A stretch of DNA of 40,708 nt from Lacticaseibacillus camelliae DSM 22697 = JCM 13995 (GTDB taxonomy: Bacteria > Bacillota > Bacilli > Lactobacillales > Lactobacillaceae), in contig NZ_BBAJ01000017.1 in assembly GCF_001311195.1 (NCBI RefSeq), positions 1-40,708 of the forward strand, read 5' to 3'. The translations under genes and the position numbers were made by a program. Shown piece after piece: positions 19,849 to 30,987 of this stretch; within the stretch, counting starts at the first letter, position 1, and each line of letters begins with the position of its first letter. Under the pieces are notes generated by a model. The model saw only the letters and a list, made by a program, of their open reading frames with translations. It did not search any database and was not told the origin of the DNA.

Positions 19849-20050
19849 CTCCTAAACTTTCTGTCATCGTCATTTTAACAGCCTGAGTATTGATTGGGTA
19901 CTCGCGTGGGGCTGACAAGCCATCAGACCTCGGACGGAGGCCGCCGTCACGGCGTTTGCCAGCAGCGAACAATTTCGTCACCAGCGCCCAACCAGGGCTT
20001 GCGCAATATGGTAAACTAGAATGACATCAAAACTAGCAAGTGAGGACAAT

Positions 20051-20625
20051 ATGTACGAATATATGAACGGAATCATCGCCGCGACCGAGCCGGGCTATGT
20101 GGTCCTCGACGTGAACGGCATCGGCTACCGTCTGCTGATGGGAAATCCCTACGCCTACACGCCGGGCCAGAAGGCGAAGATCTGGGTGCAGCACATCATT
20201 CGCGACAATGACCAGGCGCTTTACGGGTTCGAGTCGGAAGAGGCGAAACGCACGTTTAACCAGCTGCTGACCGTCACCGGGATCGGCCCCAAATCAGCGC
20301 TGGCCATTTTGGCCAATACGGACACCAACGGCCTCGGCCAAGCGGTGTCAAGCGGCGATGTCAGTTACCTGACCAAGTTTCCCGGCATCGGTAAAAAAAC
20401 GGCCCAGCAGATCATCTTAGATCTGAAGGGCAAGCTGGCCTTGACTGCGCAGCCTGCACCGGCCAAGGCGCCGGATGTTGCCCCAGAATTGCTGATGCCT
20501 TGGCAGCACTGGTTGCACTTGGGTACCAAGAAAAGGCCGTGAACAAGTTGGCCGACAAGCTGGCGGCCAGCGGTGAAACCACGACCGATGGTTACCTGCG
20601 CCGCGGTTTGCAACTGTTGAGTTAA
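20051..20625 (+). CDS. ruvA: Holliday junction DNA helicase subunit RuvA (frameshifted once)
   Basis: RuvA tetramers bind four-way junctions and load RuvB for branch migration. N-terminal OB fold (MYEYMNGIIAATEPGYVVLD, the conserved GIGYRLLM), then helix-hairpin-helix motifs TVTGIGPKSAL and KFPGIGKKTAQQI. The C-terminal RuvB-contacting domain is cut by one missing G near 20491 (TTGG expected); repaired it reads ELADALAALVALGYQEKAV and ends in RRGLQLLS at 20625, 191 residues. The ATG at 20051, with GAGGAC upstream, is preferred to an earlier in-frame ATG at 20021. An A run of seven inside KK-T is correct here. 21 bases to ruvB. Confidence 0.95.
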
Positions 20626-20646
20626 CGAGGAGAGAGGAGGGACAAC

Positions 20647-21648
20647 GTGGCTGACGATAGGATCGTGTCTAAGGACGCAGATAGTCAAGACGATGCGGTT
20701 GAGCGCAGCCTGCGTCCGCATCAGTTGAGCGACTACATCGGCCAAACGGCGGTGAAGTCGCAGCTGGAAGTGTACATAAAGGCGGCGCTCAAACGCGAGG
20801 AAGCCATGGATCACGTCCTGCTGTACGGGCCCCCTGGTTTAGGGAAAACGACGCTGGCGCTGGTGATTGCCAACGAGTTGGGGGTGCATATTCGGACGAC
20901 CTCAGGCCCAGCAATCGAAAAGCCCGGCGATCTGGTGGCGCTGCTCAACGAGCTTCAGCCCGGCGATGTGCTGTTCATCGATGAGATTCACCGCTTACCA
21001 AAAATTGTCGAAGAGATGCTTTACTCGGCGATGGAGGACTTTTACATCGACATTGTCGTTGGCGAAGGCCCAACCGCTCACCCCGTTCATTTTCCGCTGC
21101 CGCCGTTCACGCTGATCGGTGCCACGACGCGGGCAGGGATGCTGTCGGCGCCGCTGCGCGACCGCTTCGGCATCACGGAGCACATGGCCTACTACAACGA
21201 GGACGAGCTTAAGCAAATCGTGCTGCGGTCGGCCGGCATTTTTAACATGGCCGTGCCGGACAGCGCAGCGCTCGAAGTGGCAAGGCGGTCTCGCGGCACG
21301 CCGCGGATCGCCAACCGGCTGCTGCGGCGGATTCGGGATTTTGCCGAAGTTGAGGGGACCGAGCTATCTGTTCGGCTCGTTGATCACGCGCTGGATCAGT
21401 TGCAGGTCGATGACCGCGGGCTGGATGCGATTGACCGCAAACTCCTCATGATGATGATCCGCGATTACGATGGCGGGCCTGTTGGGCTGAACACCATCGC
21501 GGCGAATATCGGCGAAGAAACCGCGACGATCGAAGAAATGTACGAACCGTACCTGCTTCAGATCGGGTACCTCAAGCGCACGCCGCGTGGTCGAATGGTC
21601 ACCCGCGCCGGGTATCAGCACCTGAACATTCCGTTCACAGAACACTAA
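20647..21648 (+). CDS. ruvB: Holliday junction DNA helicase motor RuvB
   Basis: AAA+ hexameric motor that drives branch migration with RuvA. The 333-residue protein has Walker [12 protein letters not shown], Walker [10 protein letters not shown], sensor-like [18 protein letters not shown], the arginine-finger region and the C-terminal winged helix ending in [15 protein letters not shown]. Intact. GTG start at 20647 behind GAGGAGGG. Nine bases before queA, so ruvA-ruvB-queA form one operon. Confidence 0.97.
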   Translation: MADDRIVSKDADSQDDAVERSLRPHQLSDYIGQTAVKSQLEVYIKAALKREEAMDHVLLYGPPGLGKTTLALVIANELGVHIRTTSGPAIEKPGDLVALLNELQPGDVLFIDEIHRLPKIVEEMLYSAMEDFYIDIVVGEGPTAHPVHFPLPPFTLIGATTRAGMLSAPLRDRFGITEHMAYYNEDELKQIVLRSAGIFNMAVPDSAALEVARRSRGTPRIANRLLRRIRDFAEVEGTELSVRLVDHALDQLQVDDRGLDAIDRKLLMMMIRDYDGGPVGLNTIAANIGEETATIEEMYEPYLLQIGYLKRTPRGRMVTRAGYQHLNIPFTEH

Positions 21649-21657
21649 GGAGAAAAC

Positions 21658-22692
21658 ATGCTCACTACTGAAGATTTTGACTACGACCTGCCTCATGAAC
21701 TGATTGCTCAAACACCGCTGAAAAAGCGCGACGCCAGCCGCCTGCTGGTGCTGAATGCCGAAACCGGTGCGTATGAGGATAAGCATTTTTACGATATTCT
21801 CGACTACCTGAACCCCGGCGACGCGGTCGTGATGAACGACACCAAGGTCATGCCCGCCCGGCTTTACGGCGTCAAGAAGGAAACCGGCGCACACATGGAA
21901 GTGCTCCTCTTGCACAATACGGAAGGCGACCAGTGGGAAACGCTGATGAAGCCGGCCAAGAAGGCGCCGGTTGGCACCGTCATCGATTTTGGCGACGGCC
22001 TGCTTCAGGCCACTGTCAAGGAAGAACTCGACCACGGCGGTCGCATCATTGAGTTCCACTACGACGGCATTTTCATGGAAATTCTGGATAAACTTGGTGA
22101 AACACCGTTGCCACCGTACATCAAGGCCAAGCTTGATGACCCGGATATGTACCAAACGGTTTACGCCAAGGAAATGGGTTCCGCAGCGGCGCCAACGGCC
22201 GGGCTTCACTGGACGCCCGAGTTGTTGCAAAAGGTCCAGGACAAGGGGATCAAGCTGGTTTACCTGACTCTGCACGTCGGCCTCGGTACCTTCCGACCGG
22301 TTTCCGAGGATAACATCGAGGACCACAAGATGCACAGTGAGTTCTACCGCTTCTCCCAAGAAGCCGCTGACACCTTGAACGAGGTCAAGCAAAACGGTGG
22401 CCGCATCATCGCAACTGGGACCACGTCCATTCGCACGCTGGAAACGATTGGCACCAAGTTCCATGGCGCAATCAAGCCGAGTTCCGGTTGGACTGACATT
22501 TTTATTAAGCCAGGGTACCAGTGGCAGCTCGTCGACGCCTTTATCACGAACTTCCACCTGCCTAAGTCCACCCTGGTGATGCTGGTGGCGGCATTTACGG
22601 GACGCGAAAACATTCTGAATGCTTATCAGCACGCCATTCAGGAGAAGTACCGCTTCTTCAGCTTTGGGGATGCCATGTATATTCACAAGTAA
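21658..22692 (+). CDS. queA: S-adenosylmethionine:tRNA ribosyltransferase-isomerase QueA
   Basis: Transfers the ribosyl part of SAM to preQ1-modified tRNA to form epoxyqueuosine at the wobble position of GUN anticodons. The 344-residue protein begins [15 protein letters not shown] and has [33 protein letters not shown] and [19 protein letters not shown], all typical. Intact. ATG behind AAGGAGA. Precedes tgt, which acts one step earlier in the same pathway, but a 360-base structured gap separates the two, so they may be transcribed separately. Confidence 0.97.
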   Translation: MLTTEDFDYDLPHELIAQTPLKKRDASRLLVLNAETGAYEDKHFYDILDYLNPGDAVVMNDTKVMPARLYGVKKETGAHMEVLLLHNTEGDQWETLMKPAKKAPVGTVIDFGDGLLQATVKEELDHGGRIIEFHYDGIFMEILDKLGETPLPPYIKAKLDDPDMYQTVYAKEMGSAAAPTAGLHWTPELLQKVQDKGIKLVYLTLHVGLGTFRPVSEDNIEDHKMHSEFYRFSQEAADTLNEVKQNGGRIIATGTTSIRTLETIGTKFHGAIKPSSGWTDIFIKPGYQWQLVDAFITNFHLPKSTLVMLVAAFTGRENILNAYQHAIQEKYRFFSFGDAMYIHK

Positions 22693-22821
22693 AGGCTGCG
22701 CGCAGTCGCGCTTCGGTGAGCAACGCTCGAGCGCATAGCTACGCTCGGCACATGATCCGCAAGCGGCTCACGCACCAGGCTAGGCTATGCGTCGAGCTAA
22801 GCACGCTCACCTCAGCAGCCT
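22693..22821. repeat. Long imperfect inverted repeat after queA
   Basis: Starts directly after the queA stop. Arms pair in blocks: AGGCTGC (22693-22699) with GCAGCCT (22815-22821); GGTGAGC (22715-22721) with GCTCACC (22805-22811); CTCGA (22726-22730) with TCGAG (22792-22796); CGCATAGC (22732-22739) with GCTATGCG (22784-22791). The centre holds smaller related hairpins (CGAGCG ... CGCTCG). No T run follows on the plus strand, so it is not an ordinary terminator. Looks like a structured extragenic element; whether it recurs in the genome cannot be seen here. Confidence 0.6.
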
Positions 22822-22855
22822 AAAAAAAAGCCGCCGCAGATCACTCTGCGGCGGC
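22822..22855 (-). terminator. Rho-independent terminator on the minus strand
   Basis: GCCGCCGCAGA (22830-22840) pairs perfectly with TCTGCGGCGGC (22845-22855), 4-base loop. The run of eight A at 22822-22829 becomes T8 only when read on the minus strand; on the plus strand no T run follows. Confidence 0.85.
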
Positions 22856-22997
22856 ACCACGTGGTTTATTGCGAAGGGCCCAGATAAATTCTCACTATCG
22901 AAAACGACAACCAACCAGATTTTCTTTTAACGCATCGCTGCGCGGAACTCTTAATCGAATTAATCGATCACGTATGACACTCTAGCTGGGTCCTTCG
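22822..22997 (-). ncRNA. Candidate minus-strand small RNA, about 175 nt
   Basis: Between queA and tgt, on the strand opposite to both. A promoter-like pair (see 23003-23032) would start transcription at about 22996-22997. The transcript's first 12 bases (complement of 22986-22997) pair with the complement of 22872-22883, 11 of 12 positions, closing a domain of 102 bases; inside are small hairpins, one with a GCGA loop. After the closing stem comes a perfect 11-bp terminator with eight T. A terminal closing stem starting at the very 5' end, about 175-200 nt length and a following terminator are features shared with 6S RNA, but I cannot confirm the family. No open frame on this strand. Confidence 0.5.
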
Positions 22998-23002
22998 TAG
23001 TG

Positions 23003-24194
<1,192 letters not shown>

Positions 24195-24259
24195 ACTAGC
24201 TATCAAGCCTTAACTTTGGTACAGTGTTCCATGAACAATAAGAAAACGAGGTGCGTAAT

Positions 24260-24648
24260 TTGGCAGGAAGTATATCTACAATTCTAATGATCGTCGTCAT
24301 GTTTGCGTTTTTCTATTTCTTCATGATGCGGCCACAGAAAAAGCAGCAACAGCAACGTCAAGAAATGCTTAGCGGCCTGAAAAAAAAGGCGACAAGATCA
24401 TCACGATTGGCGGGTTGCACGGGGTGATCGATAAAATCGACCGTAACAATAACACGGTAGACTTGGATCTTGACGGGGTTTATCTGACGTTTAACCTTTC
24501 GGCGATTCGCACAGTGACGCCGCAAGGGGAGACCCCGGCGCCGGTCGCCACGACAAACACCGCTAAAGATTCCAGTGACGACGATAAGCCGTACTCCGAA
24601 GGCGATGGCGATTCATCTGCCGATGACCAAGACGATACGAACAAGTAA
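24260..24648 (+). CDS. yajC: Preprotein translocase subunit YajC (frameshifted once)
   Basis: Small single-span partner of SecDF-SecYEG. Starts with TTG at 24260 (GAGGTG 7 bases upstream): AGSISTILMIVVMFAFFYF is the membrane helix, followed by FMMRPQKKQQQQRQEML. The A run at 24380-24387 has eight bases; six or nine are needed to continue into GDKIITIGGLHGVIDKID, the conserved cytoplasmic part. Repaired length is 128-129 residues, including an acidic SDDDKPYSEGDGDSS tail. Lies right after tgt; secDF is not next to it here. Confidence 0.9.
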
Positions 24649-24666
24649 ATTTAGGCCTGAAGCGAG

Positions 24667-24692
24667 ACTCCGCAGTTGCGGAGTTTTTTTTT
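24667..24692 (+). terminator. Rho-independent terminator of tgt-yajC
   Basis: ACTCCGC/GCGGAGT, loop AGTT, nine T. Confidence 0.9.
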
Positions 24693-24747
24693 GCCAAAAT
24701 CTAATGAATGAATTCGGTTACGCTCATCCAGTCACTAAAGAAATTTT

Positions 24748-24763
24748 TTGTGAAAATGTTTTA
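24748..24763. promoter_or_regulatory. Rex-like site 1 upstream of adhE
   Basis: TTGTGAAAATGTTTTA: left half exact to the Rex consensus TTGTGA..., right half degenerate. 58 bases before the adhE -35 box. Confidence 0.45.
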
Positions 24764-24797
24764 TTACCGGGGATAAACGCTGGTCGAGACCAAATCC

Positions 24798-24811
24798 GTG
24801 AAATTTTTCAC
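24798..24811. promoter_or_regulatory. Rex-like site 2 upstream of adhE
   Basis: GTGAAATTTTTCAC is a perfect palindrome of GTGAAA and TTTCAC around TT, the core of the Rex consensus TTGTGAANNNNTTCACAA. It sits 9 bases before the -35 box. The best of the three sites. Confidence 0.7.
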
Positions 24812-24820
24812 TCAAACTTG

Positions 24821-24849
24821 TTTACAAATTCACATAGGTCCTGTATATT
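24821..24849 (+). promoter_or_regulatory. adhE promoter
   Basis: TTTACA (24821-24826), 17-base spacer, TATATT (24844-24849), 54 bases before the adhE ATG. Confidence 0.8.
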
Positions 24850-24853
24850 ATTG

Positions 24854-24870
24854 TTTGTGAAATGGTTAAC
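24854..24870. promoter_or_regulatory. Rex-like site 3 over the adhE transcription start
   Basis: TTTGTGAAATGGTTAAC has one strong half-site (TTGTGAAA) with a weaker partner, right after the -10 box, where a bound repressor would block initiation. Confidence 0.5.
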
Positions 24871-24903
24871 GAAAAACTTTGACAGACTTGTGGAGGGATA
24901 TCA

Positions 24904-27508
24904 ATGCTCAAACAGAAGCCAGAGACACAAACTGACATCGACGCGATGATCGACGACTTGGTCAAAAAAAGGCCAAGAAGCGCTCAAAGTGCTGAAGACC
25001 TATGATCAGGCCAAAATTGATCACATCGTGCACCGCATGGCGATTGCCGGGCTGGACCACCATATGGAACTGGCCAAGATGGCGGTTGAGGAAACCGGCC
25101 GTGGTGTGTACGAAGATAAAGCCATCAAGAACATGTTCGCCACCGAGGAAATTTGGCACTCGATCAAGAACGATAAGACGGTCGGCGTCATTTCTGAGGA
25201 CAAGCAGCGCGGCTTGACCAAGATTGCTGAGCCAATTGGGGTCATCGCTGGGGTCACCCCGGTCACCAATCCGACTTCGACGGTCATGTTCAAGTCGGAA
25301 ATCGCGATCAAGACCCGTAATCCGATCATCTTCTCTTTCCACCCAGGCGCGCAGAAGTCCTCTGCTAAGGCCCTGGAAGTGATTCGCGACGAGGCGATGA
25401 AGGTCGGTCTGCCAGAAGGCGCGTTGCAGTTTATCGCTGAGCCAAGCATTGAGGCCTGCCAAGCCCTGATGCACCACCCGGGCATTGCGACGATTCTGGC
25501 GACTGGCGGCCCGGGCATGGTCAAGTCCGCCTACTCAAGCGGCAAGCCTGCCTTAGGTGTTGGCGCGGGCAATGCGCCGGCCTACATTGAAAAGACGGCC
25601 AACATCAAGCAGGCGGTCAACGATATTGTGCTGTCCAAGAGCTTCGATAACGGCATGGTCTGCGCTTCCGAGCAAGGCATTATCGTGGACGAGCCGATTT
25701 ACGCGGACGTTAAGAAAGAGTTCCAGGCCCAGGCGCTTACTTTGTTAAGCAAAAGGACATGAAGAAGTTCACTGAGACCGTGATCAACACCGAGAAGATG
25801 GCGGTCAACCCACGGATTGTCGGCCAAAGTGTTCAGCAGATCGCCGAATGGGCCGGCATCGAGATTCCTCAAGACACCACTATTCTGATTGCCGAGCTCA
25901 AGGGCGTCGGGGATGCTTACCCGCTGTCACACGAGAAACTGAGCCCAGTTCTAGCCATGATGAAGGCTAAGGACCACGAGGACGCGTTCACGCTGGCCGA
26001 AACGATGCTCGACATCGGCGGCCTGGGCCACACAGCCATCATCCACACCGCCGATCAGGACCTGGCACTGGATTACGCCGATAAAATGCAGGCGTGCCGG
26101 GTGCTGGTCAACAGCCCGTCGACCTTCGGGGGGATCGGAGATCTGTACAACGAAATGATTCCAAGTCTGACGCTTGGCTGCGGCTCGTACGGTGGTAACT
26201 CAATTTCACACAACGTGGGGACGATCGACTTGCTTAACATCAAAACTCTGGCAAAGCGCCGCAACAACATGCAATGGGTCAAGCTGCCGCCGAAGATTTA
26301 CTTCGAACGCAACTCGGTTCGTTACCTCGAAAAGATGGACGGCCTGGACCGCGTCCTGATTGTTGGGGACCGTGGGATGGAGAAGTTAGGCTATGTCCGG
26401 ATCGTTGAAGACGTGCTGAAGAACCGCAGTAATAAAGTCGACATCCAAACCTTCTTGGACGTTGAGCCGGATCCTTCGACCAACACGGTATACAAGGGCA
26501 CAGCCATTGCAAAGGACTTCAAGCCTGACGCGATCGTTGCGGTCGGCGGCGGCTCTGTCATGGATGCGGCCAAAGGCATCTGGTTGTTCTACGACGGCGA
26601 TGGCGACTTCTTCGGCGCCAAGCAGAAGTTCCTGGATATCCGCAAGCGGACTTATAAGTTCCCGAAGCCGACTAAGTCTAAGCTGGTCTGCATCCCGACC
26701 ACTTCCGGGACGGGTTCCGAAGTGACCCCATTCGCGGTCATCACCGACTCCGACACCGGGATCAAATACCCGCTGGCCGACTATGCGCTGACCCCGGACG
26801 TTGCCCTAGTTGACTCTCAGTTCATCGAAACAGTGCCGCCGAAGGTTGTGGCCGACACTGGGCTGGATGTCATTTGCCACGCCACCGAAAGCTTTGTCTC
26901 GACCATGGCCAGTGATTATACGCGCGGCCTGTCCCTGCAAGCCTTGAAGCTGGCCTTCGAAAACTTGGAAGCCTCCTACAACGGCGATCTGGAAGCCAAA
27001 GCGAAGATGCACGACGCCTCGACCATCGCCGGGATGGCCTTTGCCAACGCCTTGCTGGGCATCAACCACAGTATCGCGCACAAGCTGGGTCAGACCTTCC
27101 ACCTGCCTCACGGACGCTGCATTGCGATCACCTTCCCACACATCGTTCGCTACAACGCCGCACGGCCGAAGAAGCGTGCCGTATGGGCGAAGTACAACTA
27201 CTTCCGTGCCGACGAAGATTACGCCCAAATTGCCCGCTTCCTGGGCTTGAAAGGCGACACGACCGCCGAGCTGGTTGAAGCCTTTGCGCATGCATACATT
27301 GACTTGGCCCACCGGGTCGGCGTCAAGATGAGCCTGAAGGACCAGGGTATCGCCAAGCAGGACGTGCTGGATAACGTTGATCGCATCGCCGAACTGGCCT
27401 ACGAAGACAATTGCACGGTCACGAACAGTTGAGCCGTTGATCGCCGACATGAAGCAGATCGTGCTCGATGAGTACGAAGGAACCGCCTCAAGCGAGGGCA
27501 CCAAGTAA
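24904..27508 (+). CDS. adhE: Bifunctional acetaldehyde/alcohol dehydrogenase AdhE (frameshifted three times)
   Basis: Reduces acetyl-CoA to acetaldehyde and then ethanol, regenerating two NAD+; forms filaments. The N-terminal aldehyde dehydrogenase half (about 1-440) has AGVTPVTNPTSTVMFK and the catalytic Cys in GMVCASEQ; the iron alcohol dehydrogenase half has GGGSVMDAAKGIW, TTSGTGSEVTPFAV, DVICHATESF and INHSIAHKLGQTFHLPHG with the metal histidines. Breaks: A run of seven at 24964-24970 (six needed, LVKKGQEAL); one G missing near 25735 (QGAYFVKQKD); two C missing near 27424 (NP-V-EPLIADM). Repaired length 868 residues. ATG behind GGAGGGA. Rex-like sites at its promoter fit NADH-dependent control. 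Confidence 0.95.
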
Positions 27509-27547
27509 CCATTTCAAGCCTTCACACAAGTCTAGGGAAACCGGAAG

Positions 27548-27572
27548 AACACGTCGAAAGGCGTGTTTTTTT
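27548..27572 (+). terminator. Rho-independent terminator of adhE
   Basis: AACACGTC/GGCGTGTT with a GAAA tetraloop, then seven T. Confidence 0.9.
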
Positions 27573-27624
27573 GTGCAAGTCATGCATAATAGGTAATGTG
27601 TATAAACTGAAAGTAAGGATGAGT

Positions 27625-28269
27625 ATGACACCAAATAAAGAAGACTACCTCAAAATGATTTTCGAACTGGGCGGTGACACGGCTCTGATCTCCAACAAGC
27701 AGATTGTGGTCGGGCTGAACGTTTCGGCAGCCTCTGTCAGTGAGATGGTCACCAAATTGGTCGAGCAGCACTATGTGACCCACACGCCGTACCAAGGAAT
27801 CAAGCTGACCGCCAGCGGCCAAAGCCGGGCGGCGGCCTTAGTGCGCAATCACCGGCTTTGGGAAGTCTTTTTGACTGAAGACTTAGGCTATCCGGTGGAT
27901 AACGTGCACTCCGAAGCCGAAATGCTGGAGCACGCGATGACACCGGAAATGGCCGATCGCATGGCGAAATTTCTTGGCAACCCGAAGTATTGTCCGCACG
28001 GCGGCGTCATTCCCGACGCCGACGGTCATTACCTGGATCAAAGCCGCGTCACGCTGAGCCAGGTCGACGTGGGCACTCAAGGGCATATCGAGCGCATCGT
28101 TGACGAGCCGGGACTGATCGATTACGTCTTCGGTCTGGGACTGGCGATCGAGGACCACTTTGAAGTCATTGCCAAAAGCTCTTCGGCCATTCGTATCCGG
28201 CAGCGTGAGACGGGCAAGGAGCTCGACATTGACCCGGTCCGTGCGGAGCACATTTTTGTTGAATTATAA
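27625..28269 (+). CDS. DtxR/MntR-family metal-dependent regulator
   Basis: A 214-residue iron- or manganese-dependent repressor. Winged helix at residues about 1-65 (NKEDYLKMIFELGG, then SNKQIVVGLNVSAASVSEMV as recognition helix). The dimerisation/metal domain has NHRLWEVFL (His, Glu) and NVHSEAEMLEHAM (His, Glu, Glu, His), matching the family metal ligands, with a Cys in PKYCPHGG. A C-terminal SH3/FeoA-like domain (GHIERIVDEPGLI...) makes it the long form. The metal cannot be settled; Mn is usual in lactobacilli. ATG at 27625 is chosen over those at 27571 and 27619 because AAGG is then properly spaced. Targets not visible. Confidence 0.85.
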   Translation: MTPNKEDYLKMIFELGGDTALISNKQIVVGLNVSAASVSEMVTKLVEQHYVTHTPYQGIKLTASGQSRAAALVRNHRLWEVFLTEDLGYPVDNVHSEAEMLEHAMTPEMADRMAKFLGNPKYCPHGGVIPDADGHYLDQSRVTLSQVDVGTQGHIERIVDEPGLIDYVFGLGLAIEDHFEVIAKSSSAIRIRQRETGKELDIDPVRAEHIFVEL

Positions 28270-28300
28270 TCATTTTTTTGAAAGCGGTGGCAGTATCACT

Positions 28301-29778
28301 ATGAGTAACGAAGTCAATGCAGTAATTATCATGTTCGGTGGCTCGGGCGACCTCGCGCATCGCAAGCTGTACCCAGCCTTGTTTGGCCTGTTTCAGCACG
28401 GGGTATTGAAGGACCACTTTGCAGTGATTGGGACCGCGCGGCGGCCGTGGAGCGACGACCATTATCAGGAGGTCGTGCGTGATTCGGTCAAAGAAGCGGG
28501 CAACACTGATCAAGATGCCATTGCCGCTTTCGCTAAGCACTTTTATTACCAATCCCACGACGTCACCGACGCCGATCACTACGTCACCCTAAAACAATTG
28601 GCGGCCAAGTTGGACGAACAGTACGAAGTGGGGGGCAACCGCCTGTACTACATGGCGATGGCGCCGAAGTTCTTCAGCACGATCGCGACGCACCTCAAGT
28701 CGGAGTCGCTGTTGACCAATACCGGCTTCAACCGGCTGATCATTGAAAAACCGTTCGGTCACGATTACGAAAGCGCCAAGGCGCTAAACGACGCAATCAC
28801 CGGGACGTTTAAGGAAGAGCAGATTTACCGCATCGATCATTACCTGGGTAAGGACATGGCCCAGGCTATCCTGGCGCTGCGCTTTGCCAATCCTTGGTTC
28901 AAGGCAGTTTGGGACAAGGATCACATCAAAGATATTCAGATCACGTTGGCCGAAGCGGTCGGGGTCGAGGAGCGGGCCGGTTACTACGAAACGGCTGGCG
29001 CGCTGCGGGACATGGTGCAAAATCATGTGATGCAGCTGCTCGCCTACCTGACTATGGATGAACCTGAGGCGCTGACTTCCGAGGCAATCCACGCGGTCAA
29101 GGCCAAGGCCTTCGACGACTTGCACCGGTACACCGAAGACGAGGCACGGCAGAACTTTGTCCGCGCTCAGTATGCCTCTGCCACTGTGGATGGCAAAAAG
29201 GTGCCTGGCTACCGCGAAGAAGACGGCGTGGCGCCGGATTCGCTGACGGATACCTTTGTGGCGGGGAAGATGCTGACGGACAACCCGAAGCTGGCCGGCG
29301 TGCCGATTTTCATTCGCACCGGCAAGCGGCTGACCCGCAAGTCGACGCAGGTCACGGTCACCTTTAAGGACGGCGACGGCCTGTTCGGCCACACCCCTGG
29401 CGATCAGCTCACGGTTTACATTGAGCCGAACGAAGCTACACGCTGGAGATCAACGCCAAGAAACTCGGTGAGACGGCCACGCTTGAGCGCGAGTGGCTCA
29501 ACATGCGCCACGATGATCAGGCTGTTAGCGATGCGCCGGAAGCCTATGAACGCCTGATTGGCGATGTGCTGGCCGGCGATCAGACGAATTTTAACCACTG
29601 GAACGAGCTGGCCCAGATTTGGCGTTATGTGGATGTGATCACCCGCGCCTGGGCGAATGACAAGACCATGCCCACTTACAAGGCGGGGTCGATGGGTCCC
29701 CAAGCAGCGTTTGACTTGCTCAAACCCGGTGATCATAAGTGGTATTGGCAGCCGCGGCACACGCAGCTGGCTGATTAA
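28301..29778 (+). CDS. zwf: Glucose-6-phosphate 1-dehydrogenase (frameshifted once)
   Basis: First enzyme of the oxidative pentose phosphate or phosphoketolase route; makes NADPH/NADH. N-terminal nucleotide motif GGSGDLAHRKLYPALF (G-x-x-G-D-L), the substrate and catalytic motif IYRIDHYLGKDMAQAIL (RIDHYLGK), and EKPFGHD are all present. One G is missing near 29435 (NEGYTLEINAKKLG expected), after which the frame continues ETATLEREWLNMRH to TAA at 29778; 492 residues after repair, normal. ATG at 28301; the ribosome site is weak (GGTGG, far). Placed 31 bases after the metal regulator, possibly cotranscribed. Confidence 0.95.
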
Positions 29779-29791
29779 ATATGATGGATCA

Positions 29792-29816
29792 AGGTCGGCC
29801 GCGCGCCGGCCTTTTT
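29792..29816 (+). terminator. Rho-independent terminator of zwf
   Basis: AGGTCGGC/GCCGGCCT (one G-T pair), 5-base loop, then five T. Confidence 0.8.
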
Positions 29817-29838
29817 GCCCGGAAAGGAGAGGGGCGAC

Positions 29839-30936
29839 GTGCTTGAGATCCCAATGCAAAATGATACAACGCGCAAGATCGTGCACGTCGACATGGACGC
29901 CTTTTACGCGTCAATCGAGGAGCGCGACGACCCCAGCCTCAAACCCCGGGCGCTGGTGATGGCGCATGACCCGCGGCAAACTGGCGGCAAAGGCGTGGTG
30001 ACCACGGCGAATTACGTGGCGCGCCAGTACGGCGTTCATTCGGCGATGCCGGCCAACGAGGCCCTGAAGCTGGTGCCGCAAAAGCTGTTGACCTTCAAGA
30101 CCCCGGACTTTGAGAAGTACCGAGCCGTTTCGGATCAGATCCATCAGCTTTTTCACCAAGTGACGGACCTGATCGAGCCTGTGGCCTTGGACGAGGCGTA
30201 CCTTGACGTCACGGCCAACCATGATTTCAACACCACGATTCAACTGGCGCTTTGGCTCCAAGATCAGATTCGTCAGCAGACGCAGCTCAGCAGCTCGATT
30301 GGCTTGTCGTACAACAAATTTCTGGCCAAGGAGGCCTCTGAGTACAACAAGCCGCGCGGGCGCACAGTGATTTTGCCGGAGCAGGCGCAGCTGTTTTTGG
30401 ACCGACTGCCAATTGAGGAATTTCGCGGGGTCGGGAAAAAGACCGCGCCAATGCTGCAGGACCTGGGGATCACGAACGGTGCCACGCTGCGTGCGTATGG
30501 TCAAGACCGGCTGATCGCCAAGCTTGGAAAAATGGGCTACGAGCTGTACCGCCACGCGCTGGGCATCGACAACCGGCCCGTCCTAGTCCGCACAGCCAAG
30601 TCAATTGGTAAGGAGCGGACTTACCGCGCCTTTTTGACCAGTGAGGCAGCGGTGCGGGCTCAGCTGGAAAAGCTGGCGGGCATGGTGGCTGAAGCCCTGG
30701 CCAAGAAGCAAATGCATGGCAAGACTGTGGTGTTGAAGGTCCGGGATGGGGAATTCAACACGCAAACCAGGCGCCAGACTTCCGACCATTATTTCCGCTC
30801 CGCGCAGTCCATCCTCGACGCGGCCTGGCAGCTGTGGACGCAGGACACGGACCAGCCTGCGCAGATCCGCCTGCTCGGGATCACGGTGACCGGTCTTGAC
30901 CCCCAGCAGTATGAGAATATCGACCTGCCGGTATAA
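29839..30936 (+). CDS. dinB: DNA polymerase IV (Y-family, DinB)
   Basis: Error-prone translesion polymerase. The 365-residue protein has the palm motif VHVDMDAFYASIEERD and SSSIGLSYNKFLAKEAS, the catalytic pair in ALDEAYLDVT, the helix-hairpin-helix FRGVGKKTAPML and the little-finger domain. No clear C-terminal clamp-binding pentapeptide was identified. GTG at 29839 is taken as start because AAAGGAGAGG lies 7-8 bases upstream; ATG at 29854 is the alternative. Intact. No SOS box was found in the short gap after zwf. Confidence 0.93.
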   Translation: MLEIPMQNDTTRKIVHVDMDAFYASIEERDDPSLKPRALVMAHDPRQTGGKGVVTTANYVARQYGVHSAMPANEALKLVPQKLLTFKTPDFEKYRAVSDQIHQLFHQVTDLIEPVALDEAYLDVTANHDFNTTIQLALWLQDQIRQQTQLSSSIGLSYNKFLAKEASEYNKPRGRTVILPEQAQLFLDRLPIEEFRGVGKKTAPMLQDLGITNGATLRAYGQDRLIAKLGKMGYELYRHALGIDNRPVLVRTAKSIGKERTYRAFLTSEAAVRAQLEKLAGMVAEALAKKQMHGKTVVLKVRDGEFNTQTRRQTSDHYFRSAQSILDAAWQLWTQDTDQPAQIRLLGITVTGLDPQQYENIDLPV

Positions 30937-30987
30937 CAGCTTGACATGTGTTATACTACAGAAAAAGCAGGAAGCGAGGCGTCGTCT

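Noticed and set aside
19960-20050. An SOS box upstream of ruvA
   Set aside because: CGAACAATTTCG is only partly similar to the Firmicute LexA site and its right half does not match.
30942-30956. TTGACA...TATACT as promoter of the CBS-hotdog gene
   Set aside because: The two boxes are only five bases apart, so they cannot form one sigma-A promoter.
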